Shown here in pieces: positions 21,935 to 32,645 of a stretch of 64,000 nucleotides of DNA. The translations under genes were made by a program, and so were the position numbers. The stretch covers positions 128,855,168-128,919,167 of the forward strand of contig CM059187.1 in NCBI GenBank assembly GCA_030323885.1. The letters run 5' to 3'. Below the pieces are notes generated by a model, which saw only the letters and a list, made by a program, of their open reading frames with translations, was not told the origin of the DNA and ran no database searches. Source of the stretch: Branchipolynoe longqiensis (taxonomy: Eukaryota; Annelida; Polychaeta; Phyllodocida; Polynoidae). Position 1 is the first letter of the stretch; each line of letters starts with the position of its first letter.

Positions 21935-22204
21935 GCTAAGGTTCAGTTTCTGGCCTCCCACCTAACCGGCTATGGAATTAACTGAGAGATTAAATAAATA
22001 TATATATATATATATCTATATATATGAAAACTATGAATATATATATATATATAATAGGTTAAATCATATATATATATGTAAATATATTTGGGCTAAGGTT
22101 CAGCGTCTGGCCTCCTACCTAATCGACTGTGGAATTAGCTGAGAGATTAAATAAATATATATATATATATGCAACACTATGAATATATATATATAATAGG
22201 TTAA

Positions 22205-22248
<44 letters not shown>

Positions 22249-22315
22249 TATTTGGGCTATGGTTCAGTGTCTGGCCTCCTACCTAACCGACTGTGAAATT
22301 AGCTGAGAGATCAAC
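21576..22315. repeat. TA microsatellite with three 145-170-bp tandem units
   Basis: After (TA)n, a unit is repeated three times (starts near 21835, 22005, 22150). Its parts are AACTATGAATATATA, AATAGGTTAAATCA, (TA)n, GGGCTAAGGTTCAG, CTGGCCTCC, CCTAACCG and AGCTGAGAGATTAAATAAAT. Length differences come from the internal TA runs. Confidence 0.85.
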
Positions 22316-22390
22316 ATAGTAACTATAAAGCCTATTCCAGTGACCTACCTTTACTACATTATGGACATTTATATTTGATACATTCTTCTA

Positions 22391-22890
22391 TTCAGTTACA
22401 TTATCCTAACGCCGAGGGAACCAATCCTTGCAATATCCTAGCAATGCTGAACACCGTATAAATAACAATTATTGCAGGTCCTTTCTCCGATACAGTATTA
22501 TATTCAGCCACATTATCCTAACGCCAACCGAACCAGTCCTTGCACTATCCTAGTAATGATGAACAGCTGAACAATATAAAGTTATTGTCGATTATTACAG
22601 TATTCTATTCAGTCACATTATCTTAATGCCGAATGAACCAATACTTACCCTAAACTAGCGATGCTTAACACCATACAAATAACAATTATTGTACTTTAAT
22701 ACAGTATCTATATTATTCAGTCACATTATCCTAATGCTGAGCGAACCATTTAATCCTTGCCCTATCCAAGCAATGCTGAACACCAGACAAATAACAAGTA
22801 CTGCAATCCTTTCTTTGACTCAGCTGGGGATCAAACACATGCGACCTCCGACACATTAAGCGGTCACTCTAACCCACAATGCCGTCCCGT
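22391..22890 (-). mobile_element. SINE A with its central block amplified four times
   Basis: The tRNA-like head is at the right end on the minus strand (about 22815-22890, GGGTTAGAGTGACCGC). Instead of one central block there are four tandem units starting 22391, 22503, 22608 and 22716. Each contains TTCAGTCACATTATCCTAA, CGAACCAATCCTTG, ATCCTAGCAATGCTGAACACC and AACAATTATTG. The tail half is missing. Confidence 0.8.
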
Positions 22891-23555
22891 GTTGTTGCTT
22901 CTTTGGGATCCCCCCCCCCCCCACACCTCCACACCCACTGTACACAGAAAAGGGGGGTGGGGAACTGTGGAGATGGGGGGGGGGCTTCCCCACCATCAAT
23001 ATCCGCCAACATAGTCATACATGTCTCATGTGATGGACCGTCACATGTGGGTCACGTGACCAGGTGTAAACAAACAAGTCCGCACCAATTCCGAGGAATT
23101 AAGGCTGACAAAAAAGGTCTCCTCCAGGGCATATCCGGGGGTGCAGTGTTGGCAGTCGGCGACGTCTTGTGTCCCGCCAAGTCGCGCCTGGATCCCACCC
23201 GGCGGGAGGGTGCAAGGGTGGGCGTGGGGGAGGGAGGTCTTATAGCACAGAACGTAAGCTCTCAACCTCTCGGGGTTTTTTATAGTGAGAATAACTTTAA
23301 TTTGATTTATAACAATGCTTTCTTGTGAAATGGTAATGGTAATTCATTAAAGCGCTTCTATTAGCAGGGGCATTCCTAAGGCCAGAGTACGACGAAGCCA
23401 TCATATGACAAATGGTTAAAGGATAAATACACTTCATTTAGCATTAAAGAAACACATACACCCCATGCTGCTGAGTTCGTTATTATTGTTGATGACAACA
23501 ACAACTCAAAATCGTTGAAGGGGATCTCATTGCATAGTCCCTTTGACAATGGGGC
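22891..23555. other. Mixed sequence with a C/G run; no gene seen
   Basis: C run at 22910-22921 and G run at 22976-22985. Frames through 22879-23328 show no known domain. Confidence 0.45.
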
Positions 23556-24505
23556 CCATGGTTCTGTTGAGTAAATTGTTGCTGCAGTGATGTGCGGTAC
23601 ATGAGGTGATGTGTTGGAGCAGTGCTGTGCATTACCTTGGGTGAATTGTTGGTGCAGCACTGTTCATTATGTGGAATGAATTGTTGGTGCAGCATTGTGC
23701 GCTACATGGGGTGAATTGTTGGTGCAGCAATGTGCATTATATGGGGTGAATTGTTCATGCAACGCTGTGTGTTGCACGGGGTGAATTGTTTGGTACAGCA
23801 CCTTGTGTGGGCTGAATTGTTGGTGTAGCACTGTGCATTACATGGGGTGAATTGTTGGTGCAGGACTGCATGGGCTGAATTGTTGATGTAGTGATGTGCG
23901 TTACATGAGGTGAATTGTTGGTGCAGCAATGTGCGTTATATGGGGTAAATTGTTGGTCGTGTGCTGTGTGTTGCACTTGGAGAATTGTTGGTGCAACGAT
24001 GTACATTACATGAGGTGAATTGTTGGTTCAGCGCTGTGTGTTGCACAGGGTGAATTGTTGGTAAAGCACTGTGCGTGGGCTGAATTGTTGGTGTAGCACT
24101 GTGCATAACATGGGGTGAATTGTTGGTGCATGACTGTGCATGGGCTGAATTGTTGATGTAGCGCTGTGCGTTAGATGAGGTGAATTGTTGGTGCAGGGAT
24201 GTGCGTTACATGGGGTGAATTGTTGCTGCAGCACTGTGCATTACATGGGGTGAATTGTTGGTGCAGGACTATGCATGGGCTGAATTGTTGATGTAGTGCT
24301 GTGCATTGCATGAGGTGAATTGTTGGTGCAGGACTATGCATGGGCTGAATTGTTGATGTAGCGCTGTGCATTAGATGAGGTGAATTGTTGGTGCAGCGCT
24401 GTGCATTACATGGGGTGAATTGTTGATGCAGGACTATGCATGGGCTGAATTGTTGATGTAGCGCTGTGCGTTACATGAGGTGAATTTTTGGTGCTGTGCA
24501 GTGTG
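23556..24505. repeat. 35-bp minisatellite, about 27 units
   Basis: The unit resembles TGAATTGTTGGTGCAGCACT plus GTGCATTACATGGGG. Two subtypes alternate in the right half: one with GCATGGGCTGAATTGTTGAT and GTAGCGCTGTGCG, and one with TTACATGAGGTGAATTGTTG. This gives a higher-order unit of about 60 bp. Minus-strand frames encode only repeats such as HQQFTPCNAQ. Confidence 0.92.
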
Positions 24506-24744
24506 TGCTATCCACCGGTTGTTGGGGCTGCCAACGCTGAGGTCAGCGGCCTGGGTATTACCTTGTAACGCAACATGTAATAACACCGGCGATATGGTGG
24601 TGTGCGTCATGATGGGTGACATAACATGTAATAGCATGTCAAACATGATTAGGATTCAGCCGGATGGCAGCACGCTGTCACTGTCACTGTCACTGTCACA
24701 TTGACGTGCCTTCACGGACTGGCAGACTGAAGATCAGACTCAGA

Positions 24745-25019
24745 ACCAGGATAATATGATTGAGTGGAACCAGCGGTTTCATTACCCAGTGCTGCAGGAC
24801 TATATATGCACTTAACATGAATACGTAGGTACCCTTCTTGGTATGATTATATATGTTGCTAGGATGTAAATGCCCTGAGTGGGATATTAGGTGATGGCGT
24901 TAGCGCCTTGATCCCCTCAGGGGTGATGGAATAGATTCAGTTAACATGAATGCGAGGGTACCAGTCCTGGTATGACCTCCTGTGTTGCCAGGACGTAAAA
25001 CGCCCAACCAACAACAACC
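24745..25019 (+). mobile_element. SINE A, headless, 3' half duplicated
   Basis: The block from GGATAATATGATTGAGTGG to GTTGCTAGGATGTAAATGCC is followed by a second, diverged block (GAGTGGGATATTAGGTGATG to CCAGGACGTAAAACGCCC) and a CAAC tail. Confidence 0.7.
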
Positions 25020-25183
25020 ATGACTGACTGATTGATAATCCAATACTTTCACTGCGGTAGCCTTATTGGCTGTCGTAGCTTGATGTATAACGGTGTGTGG
25101 CAATGGTTGGTGGAATTTCATTCAAAATCCACATTTTACTCAGAACTACTACTTTTCGCTACGTTACCTGGATTTTAACCCAA

Positions 25184-25262
25184 CACAATTAACCCACTGA
25201 AAGCATCAGATTTTCGGAAGTCACACCCTTATTTAGATTTTATTTTATTCATAGCCGGCCTA
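25184..25262 (-). mobile_element. Repeat family R1, terminal fragment
   Basis: GAAAGCATCAGATTTTCGGAAG matches GAAAGCATCAGATTTCCGAAG in the R1 copy at 4012-4380. Only this end is present. Confidence 0.55.
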
Positions 25263-25308
25263 GATTGTGGTCTGCTCATTCAACATTTATTGCTACATAG
25301 AAGGAATG

Positions 25309-25440
25309 AATCGATGGGAAGTGACCTCTGGAACAGATGGTGAAAGCCACATGCAAAGCGTGTTTCCTCTCTAACTGGGTGCCAGCACGAGTGGAAGGCC
25401 TCAAATTACCTGTGTCAAGACTTGGAAAAGGAGTCAATGT
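25309..25440. repeat. Dispersed repeat shared with 21031-21170
   Basis: See the partner copy. TCGATGGGAAGTGACCTCTG and GAACAGATGG are conserved, and the rest is diverged. Confidence 0.5.
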
Positions 25441-25730
25441 AATTGAATTTGTCAGTGCCTGTGATTTAACCTGAAACCTCTGTGATGTCAGCTATTTCAG
25501 TCTGTTTACGAATATTAATTTAGCATATTTGTGCTTCAAATATTGTCAAAGTTAACCGTATAAGATATAATATGTTACTCCAAATTAAAGTAAAGGTGAT
25601 TAGATAGACAAGGGTTAATCGATTTTTTATTATTATTTTTTTTAATATGGCAGAAAGTCAAAAGCATCAATCATGCAACTTTCAATGACGGCGTTCAGTT
25701 GTGGGTGCCTTGTGATTCGTGGGTGCCTTA
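25441..25730. other. AT-rich spacer, nothing recognised
   Basis: No element ends or coding homology seen. Confidence 0.45.
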
Positions 25731-26321
25731 AGCCCCAGTCAGACATCACCGGATTGAGGAACTGGACAGAAACCGGACACCGTCCGGTGAAATACGGCAA
25801 TGTACGGTATATATACCGTCGGCATCTGGTGTGTCCATTATCTGTCTGGTGGTGTCCGGAGGTGTGCGGTATAGGTTTTGAACATGCACAAAACTTGTAC
25901 CCAACACCACCAGACTGAAGTGTACGGTTGGTGTCCGGCTTAAGTCTGTTTAGTCCGTTTTCTCCATTTCATGTCCGGTATCCATCCATTACGTCTCCGG
26001 TTTCCTTCCTGCCCAGTCTGTTGACGGTGTTTTTTTTGTTGGTTTTTATTTATTTTTTATTGCAGGAATTCGGTCAGTACATATTTTCTGCGGGTCCGTG
26101 AACAATCCGTTATGTCCGTTTGACATTCGGCTTTTGTCCGGTTATCGTCCGGTGGATATTCGTTGATGTACGTTCCTTGTCCGTTTAGCATTCGTTTCAT
26201 CCGATACATTTTGGTACATTTTGGTATATTTCGGTACATTTTGACACCGGACACCAACGGACTAGACAAATATTTTGTCCGGTGGTGTCCGGTACTCAGT
26301 CCAGTAAGGTCTGACTGGGCC
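25731..26321. mobile_element. Harbinger-like element, family C, copy 1
   Basis: The left end AGCCCCAGTCAGACATCACC and the right end GGTCTGACTGGGCC are inverted. TTA (25728-25730, 26322-26324) or the overlapping TAA flanks it. The body is filled with GTCCGGT, TGTCCGT and related words. The core TTTTGAACATGCACAAAA is at 25876-25893. A second copy is at 42603. Confidence 0.75.
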
Positions 26322-26524
26322 TTAAGGGAACTGGTCAGTATTGAGTGGTTCACCCTGGAGGGTTGATCGGCTGCATTGCATTCAGGCGGTATGGCACAGC
26401 AGTATGGAACACCTGGGACAAGTGAGTGGGTATGTGTTCGGTGTGTGTGTGTGGTTGTAGGTGGGTGGGGGTATGGGGGGGTGGGGCAGGCGATGACCCG
26501 CGGCGTGTCATCAGGGCCTCTTGT

Positions 26525-27250
26525 CACATCATGTCCGCAAGGTCCCTTGTCATGACAATACACACCATAGAGTGCCTCCGCTCCATACATATATCATACA
26601 CAACTACCGATACACACATATCTGCACGGTAGGACATGTATATGAATACACGCATACACCCATACACACGTGCTCAGCACTAATTACACACATACGCACA
26701 TACACACATACTCAGCACACATTATACACATACACACATACACATACACAGATTACGCACATACACACATGCTCAGCACACATTACACACATACGCACAT
26801 GCACACATACTCAGCACACATTACACACATACACATACACACATGCACATATATGTGTGTATATATACACACATATGCACAGACACACATGTCCACAAGG
26901 TCTCTGTCATGACAGTACACACAATAGAGTGTGTGCCCTCCATACATATACCATAGACCGCCACACACACCCTACATCAGGACCATAGGACAAGTATATG
27001 AATACACACATACACACATACTCAGCACACATTACACACATACACAAATACACAGTACACACATACACACATGCATGCATACACACATGCACACATGTAC
27101 ACATACACACATGCACATATACACATGCACACACATGCACAGACATACACATACACACATATACACATGTACACACATACACATGTGCACACATACACAC
27201 ATATGTACATACACCCATGCACAAACATGCACACATATACACACGGGTAG
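26525..27250. repeat. About 365-bp tandem duplication rich in (CACATA)n
   Basis: The non-repetitive parts of the two halves match: CCGCAAGGTCCCTTGTCATG near 26537 and CCACAAGGTCTCTGTCATG near 26893, then GTACACACAATAGAGTG-type, CTCCATACATATA-type and AAGTATATGAATACAC-type blocks. CACATACA microsatellite fills the rest. Frames here are Thr/His/Tyr repeats only. Confidence 0.8.
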
Positions 27251-27382
27251 TGTGCGTCCGAGCACTCCCAGCAAAAGAGCAAAACTCCAAGTCCTTGCCA
27301 CATATTTGATCTTCAAGATGTCGCTTAAATTCTATCCTACTTTACCCTTCTGAAACATAATCTGTGTGAATAAATAAACTAT

Positions 27383-27800
27383 CAGACGGGATGGCAGAGC
27401 GTTAGAGCGTTCGGTTCCCGTGCAGAAGTGTGTGGGTGTAATCATTATCATCATCATCATCATCTGACCGGACATGGTGGTCGAATCGGAAGAGTGCAGA
27501 CTTCCCTTATGGAAGTTCTGGGTTTTGCTTCCTAATTGAATCAAACAAATGACTTACAAAATTGATAATTATAAGTTCCTAGCCTGCCGCCCGGCATTAA
27601 TAGGATAGGAGAAGCACTGGTTGACTCAGTGTCAGCATAATGTGACTGAGTGGGATATCAGGTCATGGTGCTGGCCAGCCTTATTTTCCAGTGGGGCAGC
27701 ACTATAAAGTTGCCATGAGTCTGCACGATTGCAAGTCGGTAGCCATCCTACTATGACCTTAGATGTTGTCAGGACGTAAAACTCCCAAAACCAACCAAAT
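27383..27800 (+). mobile_element. SINE A with two tRNA-like heads in series
   Basis: A type 2 head (GACGGGATGGCAGAGCGTTAG, ending CCCGTGCAGAAGTGTGTGG) is followed by (ATC)n. A type 1 head (CATGGTGGTCGAATCGGAAG, GGAAGTTCTGGGTTTTGCTT) and then one normal body and tail come next. This is the only copy here where both head types precede one body. Confidence 0.8.
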
Positions 27801-27954
27801 CACCGTGCGGATCATTAGCTCATCACAGACGAAATTCGAACCAGTTTCCTCCATTTTGCCCTGTTCTTCACTGCCCTCCATGACTTGGCGAATTCGACCT
27901 AGGTGTGGTCATTTCCTGGGGTTGTCTTCCCACCTCATCTTTTCTTATAGTATC

Positions 27955-28094
27955 AGGCATGTGATTTCTGCGATTTTAACCGGAATTCTGTTTTTTTCTC
28001 ACCGCCAAAACCAGAATTCCGTTTTTGTTTAAATCTTGTTGTTTTTTCTCGCCTCTGAAACACCTCTGGAATACACTATTTGCATCCCTCTCAC
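27955..28094. mobile_element. Possible CAGGGATG-type short element
   Basis: CAGGCATGTGATTTCTGCG at the left and TTTGCATCCCTC at the right resemble the ends of the elements at 5148 and 17341. An internal inverted pair (CCGGAATTCTGTTTTT and AGAATTCCGTTTTTG) is present. Weak evidence. Confidence 0.35.
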
Positions 28095-28189
28095 GACTCA
28101 GTGGGATGCTTTGTGTCCCCACGATAACCTAACAAAATGTTCAGGTTTTCTTTCCTGCACCCAATCACATGCCTGTAGTATACACTGAT

Positions 28190-28340
28190 CTCTCAGGCAA
28201 GGAGCAACATCGACAGATAGCACTGTGCAGGGTTATTGTATTGGGATACCTAGCTAGGGTAACGGTGATGAATGCTCGCGCCGGAATGGCATACATATGG
28301 GTTCGAATCCCGTTCTAAACACGATGTTCCCTTTCTGTGC
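28190..28340 (+). mobile_element. SINE C, diverged copy
   Basis: CTGATCTCTCAGGCAAGGAG, GGGTTCGAATCCCGTTCTAA and TTCCCTTTCTGTGC match the family defined by the near-identical pair at 55985 and 56302. The box A region is decayed. Confidence 0.65.
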
Positions 28341-28354
28341 AACACCATGAGAAT

Positions 28355-28695
28355 GGCTATGATGTTGGTTGTTGGAGTTTTACATCCGGGCAACATCTAA
28401 GGTCATATCAGGACAGCTTCGGCTATAAATATGATCCTGAATCGAGTCCAATCAACGATTTTTGTTAACACAAATTGACCCTTCGGTCTCTGCTTTGCCC
28501 AGACACTGTGTGTTGGTAGAAGAGGGTGATGTTAGTTTTTGTCAATGGTTACATACATACAGTGTGGGATATCATAGGTGCTTTTCGCATGTTGAGTAGG
28601 ACTATGAAGGTGTCATGGCTTCACAACTGTCACAAGTCAGCACATGTCCTGATGTGAACTGCAAAATTGCTCGGACGTAAATCCTCAATCAAACA
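28355..28695. mobile_element. SINE A fragments in both orientations
   Basis: 28355-28412 is a minus-strand tail (GTTGGAGTTTTACATCCGG, CATCTAAGGTCATATCAGG). 28435-28695 is a decayed plus-strand body (CGAGTCCAATCAACGAT, CTGTCACAAGTCAGCAC, CTCGGACGTAAATCC). Confidence 0.55.
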
Positions 28696-29140
28696 AGTGG
28701 AGTACTTACACGCTATACTTGTCCGAATTCCGCCTAATACCCGATAAAATGGAAGGAAAAAAGGATAACAAATAGGGACCTTTCACTGACTTTGAACTAT
28801 ACTAACCAAAACAAAAAAGAGGAAGAGAAAGTGGGTGCATAAATTCTACACCAAATGTAGCAAGGTTCTGGAGACACATGGCTTGCACACTCGGCCCATG
28901 CACTAGTTTCGCGGTGGTTTCCACTCTCCACACACAGGTCACTGAGGGAGCAAGCAGGCTGTGGTGGCGACGCACAGACCGGTCCTTGTTCGTCGGACAC
29001 ACGGCCGGCGGCGGCCAGGGAACGTCCGGGGGGACGCCGGGGGACCAGTCGGGAATGCCCGACTGGTGTTACAACCTATTCACTGGCGCGAATTTAGGCA
29101 GGAAATGTGATTTTAATTCAAACCACGCAGCAACCGGGCT
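28696..29140. other. No feature recognised
   Basis: Open frames on both strands around 28797-29237 have no recognisable domain. Confidence 0.4.
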
Positions 29141-29745
29141 TAGGGTCCACCCCACCCCCCTCCCCTCTGGGTTTTCAGATGGGGGCGGTGGGGGGAGGGG
29201 GATAATGAAGGGGGGCAGGGGGGGTCCAGCGTGTTAGGTTTATGTGGAGGTGGCTGCAGATGGGTGGGGTAGAGGTATGGGGGAGTGTGGGGGGGGGGGG
29301 GGGCGGGGCAGTGCGAGCCGAGGACAGGCGGGCCAGTAATAAAAGGTGATGTATGGCACATGTGATCCTTAGATCACTGTAATCGGAGCCAGTGCCCAAT
29401 CACCATGGCCGGTACTGCCACACGCCGCCCCGTCTACCCACCCGTACGGCCAGCACCAGCCTAGACTGGTCGGGCGGGGCCGGTAATGGCCAAGGGGTGG
29501 GGGTGGGGGGTGGGGGGGGGGGGGGGATGCGGCGCGGCTGGGCCTTGGCGGGGCCAGGACGGGGCGAGGCGAGGCGGGACGGGCCGGTGCGGGGTTGGGC
29601 TGGACCGGGGCGAGGCTAGGGGTCAAGCTGGACCGGGGCGGGGTGTGGCAGGGCGAGGTGGGGCGGGGCGGGGCTGGGGCTGGGGCGGGGCTGGGGCGGG
29701 GCAGGGGCGGGGCAGGGGCGGGGAAGCACACTTCTGGGGCGGTGT
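29141..29745. repeat. G-rich block, including (GGGGC)n-like words
   Basis: G runs to 16 at 29288-29303, then GGGGCGGGGCTGGGGCGGGG-type repeats at 29640-29735. High G-quadruplex potential on the plus strand. It could mimic a CpG island, but the repeats give no promoter evidence. Confidence 0.8.
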
Positions 29746-29947
29746 GGAGGCTGCCGGACCGGTGAGGAGAGCTGTGTGTGTTCACCGGACCTACTCCGCA
29801 TCCAGACCAATATGATCCAAATATGGCAGGTGGCATAGGACTAGGAGAGATAGTCGAAATGAAATAATAACAGTCTGTATATAAAGAGCAATGGTTCATA
29901 TATTATACAATGGATTGGGGATGAAAGGGGTCGCTGAAGACAGGCCT

Positions 29948-30035
29948 TAGTATATATGTATATATATATGTATATATATATATATATATATATAATAAGA
30001 CCTGTGTCAGGATAATATATATATATATATAGATA
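29948..30035. repeat. (TA)n microsatellite interrupted by GTGTCAGGATAAT
   Basis: Two TA runs surround AAGACCTGTGTCAGGATAAT, which resembles a word from the SINE A body. Confidence 0.75.
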
Positions 30036-30111
30036 ATGAGAGAGAGGGTGTACCTCTTTAATCCTGCATTCCATACTTCAGGTTGTATTCATTCTGGGAT
30101 GGTTTAACTGA

Positions 30112-30706
30112 AGCCCTGGTCACATACACGTTAGTGAACGTAGTTGAACGTAGGATAGATTAACTTTGGTCAAACCTGCTGTCACTACGCTAAGCTACGT
30201 TAAGGTATGGCAGGTTTTGGTTGACCACCCACCTAATAGTATGGATAAATATATTACGGTACGGATCCCGTTACATTACGGTACGGATCCCGGTACGTCC
30301 AACTACATTGAACTATGTTGAACTATGTTGAACTACGTTGAACTATCTTACCTTCCACTATGTTCAACTACGTTCAACTTCGTCCACTAACTGCTATGTG
30401 ACCATGCCAGAACAGCCAAGGTTTTGTGCAGGTCAAAGTATGCTAGGGTATGCTAGAGTATGCTAGAGTATGTTTTCATCAAGGAGTCTACGTCTGCCTC
30501 AAACATACCTCTCTTTTGAACATGTCCAAAGCTTAAATTGGAACTTATGGCCCACACACATTCTTATCACGTTCTCATCCCAGAGAAGTATGGATGCCAA
30601 TTCATTGCACTACATTGAACTATGTTGAACTACATTGAACTATGTTGAGCTACGTTAGCCTCCACTACGTTCAACTAATTCCACTAACGTGTATGTGACT
30701 GGGCCT
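30112..30706. mobile_element. Harbinger-like element, family D, complete copy
   Basis: The left end is AGCCCTGGTCACATACACGT and the right end, reversed, is AGGCCCAGTCACATACACGT. Similarity continues inward over about 40 bp. TTA follows the right end (30707-30709) and TGA precedes the left. The body is made of TTGAACTACG/TTCAACTACG and GGTATGCTAGAG words. The core TTTTGAACATGTCCAAAG is at 30514-30531. Confidence 0.75.
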
Positions 30707-30831
30707 TTACAAGGGTTCGCTGATCACATGTGTCGCTGGATAGAAGTACTGAACATTATATAGATCTAGATGATCCAGTTGTGGTAGAGATGGCGGTGGT
30801 TCCGGGTATGGGCGCATGTGTGTGTGTGTGT

Positions 30832-31300
30832 GTGGGGGGGGGGGGGATACGTCTGTAATACGGTTATTCCGAGATGCACTGGTCCCTCAGGAAGGACTGA
30901 AGCTTGGACCCTGCCTGCAACACAGGCATGGGACACATCCACCAATTTATCCAATCTAAATTATTCTACGCTAGAATAAATTCATGGTAATCTACATAAC
31001 AAACAAAGAATGGCAAGAACCCTACCATGTTTGGTCATCAAGATGCATGTGGAAAGTGAATTCAAAGTATAGGGCCTATTATGATAAATTGAGATGGGAC
31101 AGGCACCAAATATCCAGCTTTCGCTTTGTAAGCTGAAGCTGTGACCCGGCAGGTTGGGTTTCAACGTCAGTCCTTACTGAGGAACCAGCGGAACTCGGAG
31201 CCTCCATATTGTAATAATTGTATGCGTGTGTGTTGAATCTGGCGTGTTAGGGTGTATGCTGCTATTTTTTTTCTGGACTAATCCAGGTTCAGTTGTACTG
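30832..31300. other. No gene seen; G run at its left end
   Basis: (TG)n with a G run at 30815-30846, then unremarkable sequence. Confidence 0.45.
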
Positions 31301-31302
31301 CA

Positions 31303-31545
31303 CCCACATACACACACATACCAATTCACACATACACACATACACACATACACACATACACATGCACACATATGCACACGTACACACATGCACACATATA
31401 TCCATACACACATGCATACACACATACATACAACCATACATGCACACATACATACATGCACACATACACACATACATCCATACACACATACACACTTGCA
31501 CACATACATCCATACACACATATTCACATACTCACATACATACAT
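31303..31545. repeat. (CACATA)n microsatellite
   Basis: Alternating CACATACA and CATACATG words. Frames on both strands are open only because the repeat lacks stops. Confidence 0.9.
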
Positions 31546-31599
31546 CTTCCATCCGGCACTTAAAAATAAACCCTCATACCATGGGCTGGATTTGTGTGT

Positions 31600-32645
31600 A
31601 TAGGTGTGTGTCTGGGGAGTTACTTTCAGAGAGGGCTGGTTGTGTGTGTGGGGATATGTGTGTGCAGTTACTTTCAGAGAGGGCTGGCTGTGTGTGAGGG
31701 GATCTGTGTGTGTGGTGTTACTTTCATAGAGGGATGCCTGTGTGTGTGGGGATGTGTGTGTGGAGTTACTTTCAGAGAGGGCTGGCTGTGTGTGTGGGGA
31801 TCTCTGTGTAGGGAGTTACTTTCAGATAGGGCTGGCTGTGTGTGTGTGGATGTGTCTGTGTGGGGAGTTACTTTCAGATAGGGCTGGCTGTGTGTGTGGA
31901 TGTGTCTGTGTGGGGAGTTACTTTCAGAGAGGGCTGGCTGTGTGTGGGGGGGGGGGGATGTGTGTGTGGAGTTACTTTCAGAGAGGGCTGGATGTGTGTG
32001 TGGGGATGTGTGTGTGGGGAGTTACTTTCAGAGAGGGCTGGTTGTGTGTTTGTGGTGTGTGTGTGGGGAGTTACTTTCAGAGAGGGTTGGCTGTGTGTTT
32101 GTGGGGTGTGTGTGTGTGTGGGGCGTTACTTTCAGAGAGGGCTGGCTGTATGGGGATGTGTATGTGTGTGGGCGTTACTTTCAGATAGGGCTGGCTGTGT
32201 GTGTGGATGTGTGTGTGGGGCGTTACTTTCAGATAGGGCTGGCTGTGTGTGTGGATGTGTGTGTGTGGGGAGTTACTTTCAGAGAGGGATGGCTGTGTGT
32301 GTTGGGATGTATGTGTAGGGAGTTACTTTCAGAGAGGGCTGGCTGTGTGTGAGGATGTGTGTGTGTGTGGAGTTACTTTCAGAGCGGGCTGGCTGTGTGT
32401 GTGGGGATGTGTGTGTGGGGAGTTACTTTCACATAGGGCTGGCTGTGTGTTTGTGGGGTGTGTGTGGGGAGTTACTTTCAGAGAGGGCTGGCTGTATGTA
32501 TGGGGATGTGTGTGCGTGGAGTTACTTTCAGATAGGGCTGGTTGTGGGTGTGTGGATGTGTGTCTGGGCAGTTACTGTCAGATAGGGCTGGCTGTGTGTG
32601 TGGGTATGTCTGTGTAGGGAGTTACTTTCAGAGAGGGCTGGCTCC
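31600..32645. repeat. About 50-bp minisatellite, 21 units
   Basis: Each unit has a constant part, GTTACTTTCAGAGAGGGCTG plus GCTGT, and a variable (TG)n/GGGGATGTG part, so units are about 47-57 bp. The constant part includes TTACTTTCAG, a good match to a 3' splice site. All three forward frames stay open in stretches, so none is evidence of a gene. Confidence 0.93.

Noticed and set aside
23556..24505. Regular repeats resembling a CRISPR array
   Set aside because: Units are contiguous with no unique spacers and the context is eukaryotic. This is a minisatellite.
29141..29745. CpG island or promoter
   Set aside because: The GC content comes from G-run and GGGGC repeats. No transcript start signal or adjacent exon can be supported.
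31600..32645. Constant/variable alternation resembling repeat-spacer structure
   Set aside because: The variable parts are (TG)n and G-rich slippage products, not unique spacers.
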